Source: CAVXEH01 sp963805305
Lineage (GTDB): Bacteria; Chloroflexota; Limnocylindria; QHBO01
DNA: 64,000 bases
Reading direction: 5' to 3'
NCBI GenBank assembly: GCA_963805305.1
Contig: CAWDTM010000003.1
Coordinates: 1 to 64,000, forward strand
Shown here: piece after piece, positions 34,123-44,108 of the stretch
Position numbering within the stretch: the stretch's first letter is position 1
How the letters are laid out: every line of letters begins with the position of its first letter
Notes under the pieces: model-generated
Databases searched by the model: none
Told to the model about the DNA's origin: nothing
What the model saw: only the letters and a program-made list of their open reading frames with translations
Made by a program: the position numbers and the translations under genes

Positions 34123-34419
34123 CTATCGGTACCGCTCGAGCTTCTCCAGCACGGCATTGGCCAGCGACCAGTCCTCTGCCGTCGGCTCCTCGCCGCGATG
34201 CAGGTGGACGAGGGGAACGGCGTTCCATGACGGTCCATCCTCACGCGGAATGTGGATCGCCATGTCTCCCCGATCGAGGTAGGCCACGATGGTCGCGCCG
34301 CGGTCGCCACCGCGGGTCAATGCCTGCTCCATCGCCTGCGCGAAGTCCGCCGTCGAGCCGAACTCAAGGGAGATCCGGGAGGCCGTCAGCCCGGTGCGAG
34401 GAGGGAGCATGCCGCTCAC
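34123..34419 (-). CDS. Conserved hypothetical, 98 residues
   Basis: No domain recognised. An alpha/beta protein with TADFAQAMEQALTRGGDRGA followed by a beta strand ATIVAYLDRGD, ending in an amphipathic helix. The GTG start overlaps the preceding stop (GTGA), so it belongs to the operon with the membrane protein upstream and flavin reductase downstream. Confidence 0.6.
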   Translation of the reverse strand: MSGMLPPRTGLTASRISLEFGSTADFAQAMEQALTRGGDRGATIVAYLDRGDMAIHIPREDGPSWNAVPLVHLHRGEEPTAEDWSLANAVLEKLERYR

Positions 34420-34799
34420 GGAGTCCCTCCCAGGGCGCTAAGCAGCCACGCGAAGAAGGTCGCTCCGCCCAACACCACGAAGCCGATGATCGCGATGACC
34501 AGCACAAAGCCGATGGCGCTCGCCCAGGCGGGCACGGCCGTCCCTGCGGCGCGTCCCACCGATCCATCGGCCAGCCACACGGCCAGCGCGTCCCCGTCGA
34601 CCCGCACCTCCACGTCCTCGTCGAGCGGGATCACCACCAGCCGTTCGCGTCCCCCGGTAGTCGCGTCCGCGGTGAACAGGGCCCGAGGGGTTTCGTCCTG
34701 GCGGACCAGGAGCGCATAGCTTCCAATCGCGTTCGTCAGGCCCACCGCCTCGAGACGGCCGGAATGCCCAATCGGGAGCGCCGGAAGATCAGGATCCAC
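34416..34799 (-). CDS. Small C-terminally anchored membrane protein
   Basis: A 127-residue protein whose first 80 residues form a soluble beta-rich part (RLEAVGLTNAIGSYALLVRQ) and whose last 40 contain one long membrane segment (IGFVLVIAIIGFVVLGGATF). GTG 34799 is chosen as start because the conserved-looking DPDLPALPIG follows; the frame is open to 34844. First gene of the small operon leading to the flavin reductase. Function unknown. Confidence 0.6.
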   Translation of the reverse strand: MDPDLPALPIGHSGRLEAVGLTNAIGSYALLVRQDETPRALFTADATTGGRERLVVIPLDEDVEVRVDGDALAVWLADGSVGRAAGTAVPAWASAIGFVLVIAIIGFVVLGGATFFAWLLSALGGTP

Positions 34800-34931
34800 G
34801 GCGGGCAGGATAGCAGCCCCCCGGGCGACGGCCCGCCCGACCACCGGCCGGTCTTCAAGTCTTTAAAAGAGTTGCTGCGCCCGCGGCGGATCCAGGGCGG
34901 CGCGGGCAGGACGCCGTCCGGGCGAACGAGG

Positions 34932-35843
34932 TCAGTCGTCGAGCAGGCGGAGCGCGGGGGCAAGGGCCTCGATGCTCTCGACGGTGATCGGGTCGAGAAC
35001 GAGCTGGACGTGCCCAACCCCCTCGGCGGCAAAGGCGCGCAGGGCCTCCGCAAGAGCCTGCGGGCTACCGTCGATCGGTTCCGGATGCGGCTCGCTGAGG
35101 TCCCCGTTGCGCCGCCCGGTGGCACCCGGAAGCCCGACCAGCAGGGCGACGGTGCGCTCGACCTCGGCGGGATCCCGGCCAGCGGCCCGGCAGGCGGCGT
35201 CCACCTGGTCCCGCAGGGCGCCGTAGCCTTCGGGCGCGTTGCCGAACCACGTGTACCACGCGTTCCAGGAGTCGACCCACGGCAGCGTCAGGGCCAGCAT
35301 GCGCGGGCCAATGGACCCCACCATGAGGGGTGGACCCCCGGGGCGCGGCGGCGGATGGAGCTCGCAGTCAGGGGCGGAGTGATAGGTGCCCCGGTAGTCG
35401 ACGCGCCCGTCGCGGAGAAGGCCCCGGATGATGCTGAACGCGTCGGCGAACCGGCTCACGCGGTGGTCGAAGGGCAGGCCGTAGGCCCGATACTCCGTCT
35501 CGTTCCACCCCGCCCCGAGGCCCACGATCAGGCGGCCGCCCGAGATGGCGTCCACGTCGGCGGCCATCTTGGCCATCACCGCGGGGTTGTGGAAGCTCAC
35601 CGAGGCCACCAGCGGCCCGATCTGGACCTGCTCGGTGACGGCTGCCAGCGCGGCGAGCAGCGACCAGGCCTCCCAGGGCCCCCGGGCCTCGCCATCGGGG
35701 TACCGGTAGAGGAGGTGGTCGCCCACCCATAGGCTGTCGAGGCCGATGGATTCCGCGGTACGCGCCATCTCCCGCAGCTCGGACCACGGGACCGTGCGCT
35801 CCACCTCGGGGAGCTGGATCCCCACCTTGAGCGGCCGAGTCAC
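34932..35843 (-). CDS. LLM-class F420-dependent oxidoreductase
   Basis: A 303-residue luciferase-like monooxygenase fold protein (TIM barrel). KVGIQLPEVERTVPWSELRE opens it, then LDSLWVGDHLLYR near 35, MAADVDAISGGRLIVGLGAG near 95 and PPLMVGSIGPRMLALTLPW near 180. This pattern is that of F420-dependent subfamilies, suggesting the organism makes coenzyme F420. Start is GTG 35843 with GAGG upstream. It follows the ABC-2 permease by 22 bp in the same direction, so it may be co-transcribed. Confidence 0.88.
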   Translation of the reverse strand: MTRPLKVGIQLPEVERTVPWSELREMARTAESIGLDSLWVGDHLLYRYPDGEARGPWEAWSLLAALAAVTEQVQIGPLVASVSFHNPAVMAKMAADVDAISGGRLIVGLGAGWNETEYRAYGLPFDHRVSRFADAFSIIRGLLRDGRVDYRGTYHSAPDCELHPPPRPGGPPLMVGSIGPRMLALTLPWVDSWNAWYTWFGNAPEGYGALRDQVDAACRAAGRDPAEVERTVALLVGLPGATGRRNGDLSEPHPEPIDGSPQALAEALRAFAAEGVGHVQLVLDPITVESIEALAPALRLLDD

Positions 35844-35865
35844 GCGATAGGGCACCTCGCTGCGG

Positions 35866-36732
35866 TCACAGGTCGCGGCGGTCGAAGCTCGCCACAGCCA
35901 CGGCGAGCACGCCGACCACCCACACGATGCACCAGCCAAGGTAGCCGATGGCCGGCGGCGCCGACGCGTAGAACGGGAATGCAGCGAGCTGCGGGCCGGC
36001 GACCGCCCCGCCGATCAGCACGCTGGCAGGCTCCAGACTGAAGATGGCGCCGCGCCACAGCCCGTCGGTGGGAAGGATGAAGCGGGAGATGGCACCGATC
36101 TGGCTCGTGATCGGGTCGTTGAAGGCCGAGCCGATGCCGCCAACGACACCGGCGAGCCAGGCCAGCCCGAAGAGGAGCATGGAGATGATCCCCGTCGTCA
36201 CCGGGGTCAGGCGGGTGCTGAGGGCCATGGCAACCGTCAGCGTGACCAGGCCAACGGCCGCGAGGTAGATCGCCGCTTCGACCGGATGCGGCGGGCTGTA
36301 GCCGGTGGCGGCCGAGACGGCGAAGAACTCGCAGGCCGTGGCACCGATCGCGTACGCCGTCACGACGATGGCGAGCGCCAGCCATTTGCCGAGCAGCACG
36401 GACCGACGGCGCACGGGGCGCGCCAGCACGGCAAGTGCCTCCCCGCTTTCCAGCTCGCCCGCGACCGACGGGGCCGCGGCGAAGACCGCTGCGAGGGCCA
36501 GCACGAAGCTGAACAGGAACATGACCAGGATCAGCAGCTGCGAGGCCAGGGTCTGGAGCTGGATGGCGGTCAACGGGGGTCCGCCGCCGTCGGCGAGGTG
36601 CGGGAGCTGGACGTAGCCCCAGGCAGTGAGCAGCACGGCGACCAGCGAGAGGCCCGCGAGGGCCGGGAGGAGCCGCCGGCGCGCACCCTCGCGCAGGGTA
36701 ACCATGGCGATGGTCCACATCTCGCGCATCAT
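35866..36732 (-). CDS. ABC-2 family transporter permease
   Basis: A 288-residue membrane protein with six or more helices and a cytosolic start REMWTIAMVTLREGARRRLL. ELESGEALAVLARPVRRRSV near 95 is the ABC-2 coupling region. ATG overlaps the ATPase stop. It forms an exporter with that ATPase; substrate unknown. Confidence 0.9.
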   Translation of the reverse strand: MMREMWTIAMVTLREGARRRLLPALAGLSLVAVLLTAWGYVQLPHLADGGGPPLTAIQLQTLASQLLILVMFLFSFVLALAAVFAAAPSVAGELESGEALAVLARPVRRRSVLLGKWLALAIVVTAYAIGATACEFFAVSAATGYSPPHPVEAAIYLAAVGLVTLTVAMALSTRLTPVTTGIISMLLFGLAWLAGVVGGIGSAFNDPITSQIGAISRFILPTDGLWRGAIFSLEPASVLIGGAVAGPQLAAFPFYASAPPAIGYLGWCIVWVVGVLAVAVASFDRRDL

Positions 36733-37637
36733 CAGTCGGGGCTTCCCAGCAGCTGGCGGAATCGGTCCTCCAGGCTCGGCTGCAGCAGCTCGACCCCGTA
36801 GACCCGAGCGCCATCGGCCACCACGGAGTCGACGATGGCGGGGACCGACGACTCGTCCACCCCGCCGAGGACAAGCCAGGCGCCGTCGTTGCTCAGCGAT
36901 CCGAGGCGCTCGATTGCTGCATGGCCGGCTGGTGAGAGGCCGGTGACCCGGATCCGGACTCCTCCCGGGCGCAGCAGCTCGGCGAGGCTCCCCTGGGCCA
37001 GGAGGCGACCGTGATCCACGATCGCCACCCGGTCGCAGACCTGCTCCAGCTCACTGAGCTGGTGCGAGTTGAGGAGCACGGTGGTCCCCTGCTCACGCAG
37101 GCCGCGGATGATGCCGCGCAGCTCATGGCGGCCGAGCGGATCGAGCGCCGTGGAGGGCTCGTCCAGAACGACCAGCGCCGGACGGCCGAGCAGGGCAACG
37201 GCCAGCCCCAGGCGCTGCTGCATGCCCTTCGAGTACGTCCCGACCCGGGAGTCGGCGCGCGCTTCGAGATCGGCGGTCGCCAGGGCGGTTGCGATCTCAT
37301 CCGACCAGACCGCGGGCGCCAGGCCGGCGAGCCGGGCGTGGAGGCGAAGCACCTCGCGTCCCGTGAGCCAGGCCTGGTAGCGGAACAGCTCCGGGAGATA
37401 TCCGACGGAGGTCCGTGCCCTGGGGTCTCCCAGCGATCGGCCAAGGAGCGAGCCGGTGCCGCTCGAGGCAAGCGTCAGCCCCAGCGCAATCTTCACCGCG
37501 GTGGTCTTCCCGGCCCCGTTCGCACCGAGCAGCCCAAAGACCTCGCCGGGGGCAACCGCCAGGTCGAGCCCGTCCAGGGCCAGAACCTGCCCGTAGCGCC
37601 TGGTGATGCCGCGCAGCTCGACAACCGGATCCGCCAT
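36732..37637 (-). CDS. ABC-2 transporter ATPase
   Basis: A 301-residue ATPase: Walker A GANGAGKTT near 40, signature YSKGMQQRLGLAVALL, Walker B LVVLDEPSTALDPLG, switch His LNSHQLSELEQ, and a C-terminal extension ending QPSLEDRFRQLLG. It lies 19 bp after the TetR gene and is coupled to the permease. Probably regulated by that TetR protein. Confidence 0.93.
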   Translation of the reverse strand: MADPVVELRGITRRYGQVLALDGLDLAVAPGEVFGLLGANGAGKTTAVKIALGLTLASSGTGSLLGRSLGDPRARTSVGYLPELFRYQAWLTGREVLRLHARLAGLAPAVWSDEIATALATADLEARADSRVGTYSKGMQQRLGLAVALLGRPALVVLDEPSTALDPLGRHELRGIIRGLREQGTTVLLNSHQLSELEQVCDRVAIVDHGRLLAQGSLAELLRPGGVRIRVTGLSPAGHAAIERLGSLSNDGAWLVLGGVDESSVPAIVDSVVADGARVYGVELLQPSLEDRFRQLLGSPD

Positions 37638-37656
37638 GCGCCGATTGTCGCAGCGA

Positions 37657-38298
37657 TCAGCTGAGGACGAGCACCCGCGCGGCGTTCGTGAGCCAGGCCG
37701 CGTAGCGGGCAGCGGTCCAGCCGGCCTCCACGACGAGCAGCCGGTAAACGTCCGGCGCGGTGATGGCCCACAGGATGTCGCTCGCCTGCTCGACGTCCAT
37801 GTCGGGGCGCAGGCGATCCATGGCCGACCAGGCTTCCACGAATCCGCGCATCCAGCCCCGACGCCCCTCGGAGCCCGTCCGGTACGCGGCGGCCAGCTCG
37901 GCGTCGGTCGCCCCACCCACACGCAGGGCCTCCATGATCGCCCAGTTCGGCCCCATGATGGCTGGGCCTGCCTGGCCAAAGACGGTGAGCTGGGCCTCCA
38001 GGTCGCCCCCGTCGATGAGCGCGCGCAGGTCCCCACCGGGGACCGCCCGGCGAATCGCCGCCTGCAGGTTCCGGCCTCCGACCGCGGCGAAGAGCGCAGC
38101 CTTGGATCCAAAGGTGGCATAGACCGTCTCCACCGACACGCCGGCACTCTCGGCGATGAGGCGCAGGGTCGATCCGCTGTACCCGTCTCGCTCGAGGTGG
38201 CGCGCGGCGGCATCGAGGATCGACGAGCGCGTCCGCTGTGCCTGCCGCTGGCGCAGCGCCGAGCGGTAGCTGCGCCGGGGCTTGACGGGTTCGCTCAT
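37657..38298 (-). CDS. TetR-family transcriptional regulator
   Basis: A 213-residue TetR regulator. The N-terminal HTH spans residues 18-65 (TRSSILDAAARHLERDGYSG, then ESAGVSVETVYATFGSKAAL), and the ligand-binding C-terminal domain includes EAWSAMDRLRPDMDVEQASD and LVVEAGWTAARYAAWL. The ATG is at 38298, giving a normal length. Divergent from a DUF2269 gene with a 37-bp dyad between them, and upstream of an ABC exporter, its likely targets. Confidence 0.92.
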   Translation of the reverse strand: MSEPVKPRRSYRSALRQRQAQRTRSSILDAAARHLERDGYSGSTLRLIAESAGVSVETVYATFGSKAALFAAVGGRNLQAAIRRAVPGGDLRALIDGGDLEAQLTVFGQAGPAIMGPNWAIMEALRVGGATDAELAAAYRTGSEGRRGWMRGFVEAWSAMDRLRPDMDVEQASDILWAITAPDVYRLLVVEAGWTAARYAAWLTNAARVLVLS

Positions 38299-38302
38299 AC
38301 CG

Positions 38303-38339
38303 CTACAGTAGCACCATATTGGATACCGTAACACTGTAG
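38303..38339. promoter_or_regulatory. Dyad between tetR and DUF2269 gene
   Basis: CTACAGT (38303-38309) and ACTGTAG (38333-38339) are inverted with 23 bp between, and the flanks also match partly. It covers the divergent promoter region, a typical place for a TetR operator. Confidence 0.5.
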
Positions 38340-38354
38340 TGAAAGGATCCGAGC

Positions 38355-38828
38355 ATGGAGATCGGCGTCGTCTTCAAGTTCCTGCACATCACCACGATGT
38401 TCGCGGCGGTGACACTGGCCCTGGGCCCGTCGTACGTCTTCGACCGGGTCGCCAGCAGCGGGGACGTGCTCGCGACCCGCGCGTTCCTCTCGCGAATGAC
38501 GATCTTCGACCGCCTCATTCCGGGCCTGTTCGTCACCGGCGCCCTCCTTGGCCTGCTCGCCGCGGCCACCATCGGCTTCGATCTCCTGGCGCCCTGGCTG
38601 CTCGCGGCCTATGTGCTGTTCGGCCTCATGATGGCCATGCACGGCACCGTCGGGAGGCGGTGGCGCACGACACTCGGACGCACCCTGGCGGCGGTGCCTG
38701 CCGGCGCGGCGACCTCGCCCGACGTCGCCAGCGTGGCGTCCGCGACCGCGGGCAAGGTCATCTACTGGGTGACGGCCGCCGTGACCGTGATCATCGTCTT
38801 CGACATGGTGGCCAAGCCGTTCAGTTGA
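38355..38828 (+). CDS. DUF2269-like integral membrane protein
   Basis: A 157-residue protein with four membrane helices. FKFLHITTMFAAVTLALGPS at the start and IYWVTAAVTVIIVFDMVAKP at the end mirror the paralogue at 12214-12708. AGGA precedes the ATG. It is divergent from the TetR gene and probably controlled by it. Function unknown. Confidence 0.8.
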   Translation: MEIGVVFKFLHITTMFAAVTLALGPSYVFDRVASSGDVLATRAFLSRMTIFDRLIPGLFVTGALLGLLAAATIGFDLLAPWLLAAYVLFGLMMAMHGTVGRRWRTTLGRTLAAVPAGAATSPDVASVASATAGKVIYWVTAAVTVIIVFDMVAKPFS

Positions 38829-38869
38829 GGCTGGCAGCCAGAACTGCCCACGGCGCGCTGCCGACCGCG

Positions 38870-38906
38870 ACTCGTCAGATGCTTGCCTGGCTGCCACCGC
38901 CGGCCC
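38870..38906 (+). repeat. Degenerate end-unit of the 153-bp repeat family
   Basis: GACTCGTCAGATGCTTGCC matches the left-end motif of the repeat elements, but the remainder has diverged. It lies 60 bp before the left end of copy C. An inverted GACGAGTC at 38913-38920 faces copy C's left end. Confidence 0.45.
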
Positions 38907-38929
38907 TGCGGGACGAGTCGGCTCCACGG

Positions 38930-39081
38930 ACTCGTCAGGCGCTGGTCAGGGTAGCGCGCGGCGCCTTCCCGTTCCGGCATGGCGCCCAATCCGCCGAGCG
39001 CCACGCTCAGCGGCCGTGTCGGGTGACTGAAGCAAGCTCCCCCAGCCGCCCCGCGCTACGGTGACGAGCGGGTGACGAGTC
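38930..39081. repeat. 152-bp intergenic repeat element, copy C
   Basis: It starts GACTCGTCAGGCGCTGG and ends GGGTGACGAGTC, with inverted 37-bp ends (38930-38966, 39045-39081) and CACGCTCAGC at offset 72 as in copies A and B. It lies between two convergent genes, 51 bp from the stop of the VWA gene. Confidence 0.8.
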
Positions 39082-39132
39082 GAGGAACGGACCCTTCGGG
39101 CGACGCTTGACCAGCCGTGACAAGCCAGAGCG

Positions 39133-41166
39133 TCAGGCCACGCGCTTCGTCTTCTTGCTGACGTAGTCGACGAGCACGTACTCCCCCAGGTTCTCCGGCT
39201 CCACGTAGAAGGCACGGCCGCGGTTGATGCGGCTCATGAGGTCCACGAAGTCGGACAGGTAGCGTGAGCGCTCCAGCATGAACGTGTTGATGACGATCCC
39301 ATCGCGGGTGCATCGGCCCACCTCGCGGAGGGTGGACTGCATGGTCCGGATGGTGGGCGGGTAGGCGAACTCGACCTGGCCGTTGGCGATGTGCGCCGTG
39401 GGCTCGCCATCGGTGATGACCACGATCTCCTTGTTGCCCCCGCGCCGGCCCAGGAGGCCGCGGGCGATGATCAGGGCGTGCTGGAGGTTGGTCCCGTACT
39501 CGAACTCGTACGGCGACAGCGTGGCGATCGCCTCCGGCGGGATCTGGCGGGCGTAGTACGCGAAGCCCACCACGTACAGGCGGTCGCGCGGGTACTTGGT
39601 GCTGATCAGGGTGTGGAGCGCCATGGCGACCCGCTTGGCCGCCGTGGAGCACCCGCGCAGGAGCATCGAGCGGCTCATGTCCAGCAGCAGGACGGTGCTG
39701 GAGACCGTGGTTTCCTCCGACCGGTGGACCTCGAAGTCGTTCGGCCCGATGGCGACCGGCAGCCCGGGTCCCGAGCGCGCCATGGCATTGAACAGGGTCC
39801 GGTTGATGTCGACCGCGAACGGATCGCCGAACTCGAACGGCTTGGTCTCGTCGGTCCGTTCTCCGCCCTGCCCGGAGCTCGGCAGCGTGTGGCCGCCCAG
39901 CGTTTCGCGGCGAAGGCGGCTGAAGATGTCGGCGAGGGCCTGGGTGCCGAGCTTTCGAGCCGCCCGCGGCGTCAGCTCGAGACGGCCACCATCGCGCACG
40001 AGGTAACCGGCCTCTTCGAGCGATCGAGTCAGCTCGCGGAGCTGGTCCAGGTCGGCCGCTGCATCATCGCCCGCGAGATCCCGGAGGAGCTCCGGGTCGA
40101 TCCGGGCCAGGCCGTCGGGGTCCCGGGCGGCAGCAAGCTGTTCCTCCATGGTGTCGTACCGCTGCTGGCGATCGATGGCGGCCAGCGCCTCGGGAAGGCC
40201 CAGCTCCTCGCTGCCGTCGAACGGGTAGGGCTCGCCGAACGGCTGGTCGGGACGGAGCGACTGGAGATTCCCGGCCAGGCGGGCCATGTCCCATCGGAGT
40301 CGGTCGTCGCGCAGGAGGTCGTCCATCATCCGGGACAGCTCCGCGCGCATCTCCGGGGACATGGACGCCAGGAGTGAGGCCATCTGCGACGCCTGCCGGT
40401 GCAGGTGGTCGATGAGCTGGTCGACGGTCTCGATCCCGGGCGGGAAGAAGCGGCCGTGCTGGGCCATGAACGCGTCGAATTCAGCCCGCGTGTCCGCCCC
40501 GCTGGCGTGCTTCTCCAGGAGCTGGTTCAGGTCGCGGACCATGGCCCGCACCCCGTCCAGGTCCTCCGGGGTGACCTTGCTGACGCCTTCCTTCATGCCC
40601 TGGAAGTAGGTCTGCAGCATCTGCTGGCGCAGCTCGTCGGTCAGGGCGTTGAAGGCGTCACGCGCCTCGGGGTCCATGAACTCGTAGTCGCGCAGGCCGT
40701 TGAGCCGTCCCGCCACGCCGGGTGGCAGCGCGTCGAGGCGGTCGGTCCGCTGCTGCGCCGTGCGCCGCAGCACCTGCTTCGCCATGCGCGCCTGGTCCTG
40801 CTCGTCACCGGGCGGGGCATCGAGCGCCATCTGTTCCGCCTCGCCGAGGCGCCGGTCGATCCCGGCGCGCTCGGTGTCGATGATCCCCTGCAGGCGCTCC
40901 TCGATCTGCCCCAGGACGCCGCCCAGATTCGAGCGTTCCAGCTCCTCCTGCCGCCGGCGGCGAAGGTCCTCCATGATTCGTCGAAGGCCCGGGATGTCGC
41001 CGCCGCGGGTGCCGCGCATGCCGCGCTGCATGAGCCGCTGGAGGGCACGCCGTACATCGCCCTCGGCCAGGACGTCCTCGGACAGGGCACGCAGCACGTC
41101 ATCGGCGTCGACGGCCGGCAGCTGCTGGCTGCCGTCCCAGCGCGAGTATCGGTACAGGCTCACCAC
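39133..41166 (-). CDS. VWA domain protein (MoxR partner)
   Basis: A 677-residue protein. A long charged helical region (residues 40-400, many Arg/Glu/Gln coils such as IMEDLRRRRQEELERSN) is followed by a C-terminal von Willebrand A domain from about 480. The MIDAS motif DMSRS is near 495, with the conserved Thr in YGTNLQHAL and Asp in VVITDGEPT. VWA proteins of this shape work with MoxR/ChlI-type AAA ATPases, and one is encoded at 42699-44108 in the same direction. Start is GTG 41166 or 41163; no strong ribosome site decides. A chaperone or metal-insertion role is inferred from family. Confidence 0.85.
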   Translation of the reverse strand: MVSLYRYSRWDGSQQLPAVDADDVLRALSEDVLAEGDVRRALQRLMQRGMRGTRGGDIPGLRRIMEDLRRRRQEELERSNLGGVLGQIEERLQGIIDTERAGIDRRLGEAEQMALDAPPGDEQDQARMAKQVLRRTAQQRTDRLDALPPGVAGRLNGLRDYEFMDPEARDAFNALTDELRQQMLQTYFQGMKEGVSKVTPEDLDGVRAMVRDLNQLLEKHASGADTRAEFDAFMAQHGRFFPPGIETVDQLIDHLHRQASQMASLLASMSPEMRAELSRMMDDLLRDDRLRWDMARLAGNLQSLRPDQPFGEPYPFDGSEELGLPEALAAIDRQQRYDTMEEQLAAARDPDGLARIDPELLRDLAGDDAAADLDQLRELTRSLEEAGYLVRDGGRLELTPRAARKLGTQALADIFSRLRRETLGGHTLPSSGQGGERTDETKPFEFGDPFAVDINRTLFNAMARSGPGLPVAIGPNDFEVHRSEETTVSSTVLLLDMSRSMLLRGCSTAAKRVAMALHTLISTKYPRDRLYVVGFAYYARQIPPEAIATLSPYEFEYGTNLQHALIIARGLLGRRGGNKEIVVITDGEPTAHIANGQVEFAYPPTIRTMQSTLREVGRCTRDGIVINTFMLERSRYLSDFVDLMSRINRGRAFYVEPENLGEYVLVDYVSKKTKRVA

Positions 41167-41240
41167 GGTAGAGTGACAGACGTCCACGACGCCGTCCACG
41201 GACCGCGTTCCCGCGTCATCGGCCCACACGGAGCACGCCC

Positions 41241-42692
<1,452 letters not shown>

Positions 42693-42698
42693 CCGACG

Positions 42699-44108
42699 TC
42701 AGCGCGCGTAGCGCACACCACCGGCGCGGCGGTCCTTGTTGAGCCTGCGGTTGAGATGGAGCCCTTCGAGCACGAACTCGACGCCACTGGCCAGTGACGC
42801 GGGCGCCTCCCCCACCTCCAGGCGGCCGATGGCGTGGCGCAGCTCGGGGATCTCCTCGACCAGGGCACCGTGCGTGCTCGACGGGACGTACTCCCCCACC
42901 TCGGCGGCGGCGCCGGCCTCGAAACGCTCGATGAGCGGGGTCATCTCCGACAGGGCGAAATGGCGGTTGAACACGTTGACCGTCGCCCGCGCCACGAGCT
43001 TCTCGATCACGCGGTCCTCGCGCTCCTCGTCGCCCAGCGTCTCCAGCTCGATCTTTCCCGCGGTCGAGGCGACCACGGCCGGCAGGTCGCTGATACGCGG
43101 GGCGGCGGTCGCCTCGCCCAGCCGAACGGAGCGCTTGAGGGCCGCGGCCGAGAGCGTCTCGGCGTTCGCGATGCTGACCCGCACCGAGACGCCGGAACGC
43201 TGGCTGACCTCCGAGGAGCGACGCGCCAGCTGCGAGAGCTCGGCCACGATCTCCTTCATGAAGCCCGGGACGTGGACGGAGACGCCATCGGTCCCGTCGG
43301 CGGGTGCACCCGCCTCCTGGTCGATGATCGCGATCTCGGTCGCCGCGTCCTCGGGGTAGTGGGTCCTGATCTGGGCTCCGAATCGGTCCTTCAACGGGGT
43401 GATGATCCGCCCGCGGCTGGTGTAGTCCTCGGGGTTGGCGCTGGCGATGACGAACAGATCGAGCTCCAGGCGAATCCGGTAGCCGCGGATCTGGACGTCG
43501 CGCTCCTCCATCACGTTGAGGAGCCCCACCTGGATCCGCTCGGCGAGATCCGGCAGCTCGTTGATGGCGAAGATCCCGCGGTGCGTGCGCGGCAGCAGAC
43601 CGTAGTGGATCGTCAGCTCGTCGGACAGGTACCGCCCCTCCGCGACCTTCACCGGGTCCACCTCGCCGATGAGGTCCGCGATGCTGATGTCCGGCGTTGC
43701 CAGCTTCTCCGCGTAGCGCTCCTCGCGCGCGACCCAGGCAATGGGCGTCGCATCCCCGTGCTCCGCGACGGTGGCCAGCGCGAAGGGCGAGACGGGGTGG
43801 AGGGGGTCGTCGTGCAGCTCCGCGCCCGCGATGGCGGGGACCCACTCGTCGAGGAGCCCAACGAGCGTCCGCGCGATGCGGCTCTTGGCCTGACCGCGCT
43901 CCCCGAGCAGGATGATGTCCTGCCCGGCCAGCACCGCGTTCTCGATCTGGGGCAGGACCGTCTCGTCGTAGCCCAGGATCCCGGGCAGGAGCGGCTCGCC
44001 GCGACGAATGCGATCGAGCAGGTTGCCCCGCATCTCGGCCTTGACGCTGCGGCTGTGCCAGCCGGACGCGCGCAGCTCGCCGATGGTGGAGGCGGCGGGA
44101 CGGGTCAT
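42699..44108 (-). CDS. MoxR/magnesium-chelatase-like AAA ATPase
   Basis: A 469-residue AAA+ protein. Walker A GERGQAKS at 69-76, sensor and Walker B area HRGIFAINELPDLAERIQVG, ASANPEDYTSRGRIITPLKD and the sensor-2 region PRISDLPAVVASTAGKIELE. It resembles the ChlI/BchI and MoxR groups, which act with VWA proteins to remodel or load metals into targets. The VWA gene at 39133 is the natural partner, although the decarboxylase gene lies between them on the other strand. Its ATG overlaps the stop of the secretion-ATPase-like gene. Confidence 0.87.
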   Translation of the reverse strand: MTRPAASTIGELRASGWHSRSVKAEMRGNLLDRIRRGEPLLPGILGYDETVLPQIENAVLAGQDIILLGERGQAKSRIARTLVGLLDEWVPAIAGAELHDDPLHPVSPFALATVAEHGDATPIAWVAREERYAEKLATPDISIADLIGEVDPVKVAEGRYLSDELTIHYGLLPRTHRGIFAINELPDLAERIQVGLLNVMEERDVQIRGYRIRLELDLFVIASANPEDYTSRGRIITPLKDRFGAQIRTHYPEDAATEIAIIDQEAGAPADGTDGVSVHVPGFMKEIVAELSQLARRSSEVSQRSGVSVRVSIANAETLSAAALKRSVRLGEATAAPRISDLPAVVASTAGKIELETLGDEEREDRVIEKLVARATVNVFNRHFALSEMTPLIERFEAGAAAEVGEYVPSSTHGALVEEIPELRHAIGRLEVGEAPASLASGVEFVLEGLHLNRRLNKDRRAGGVRYAR

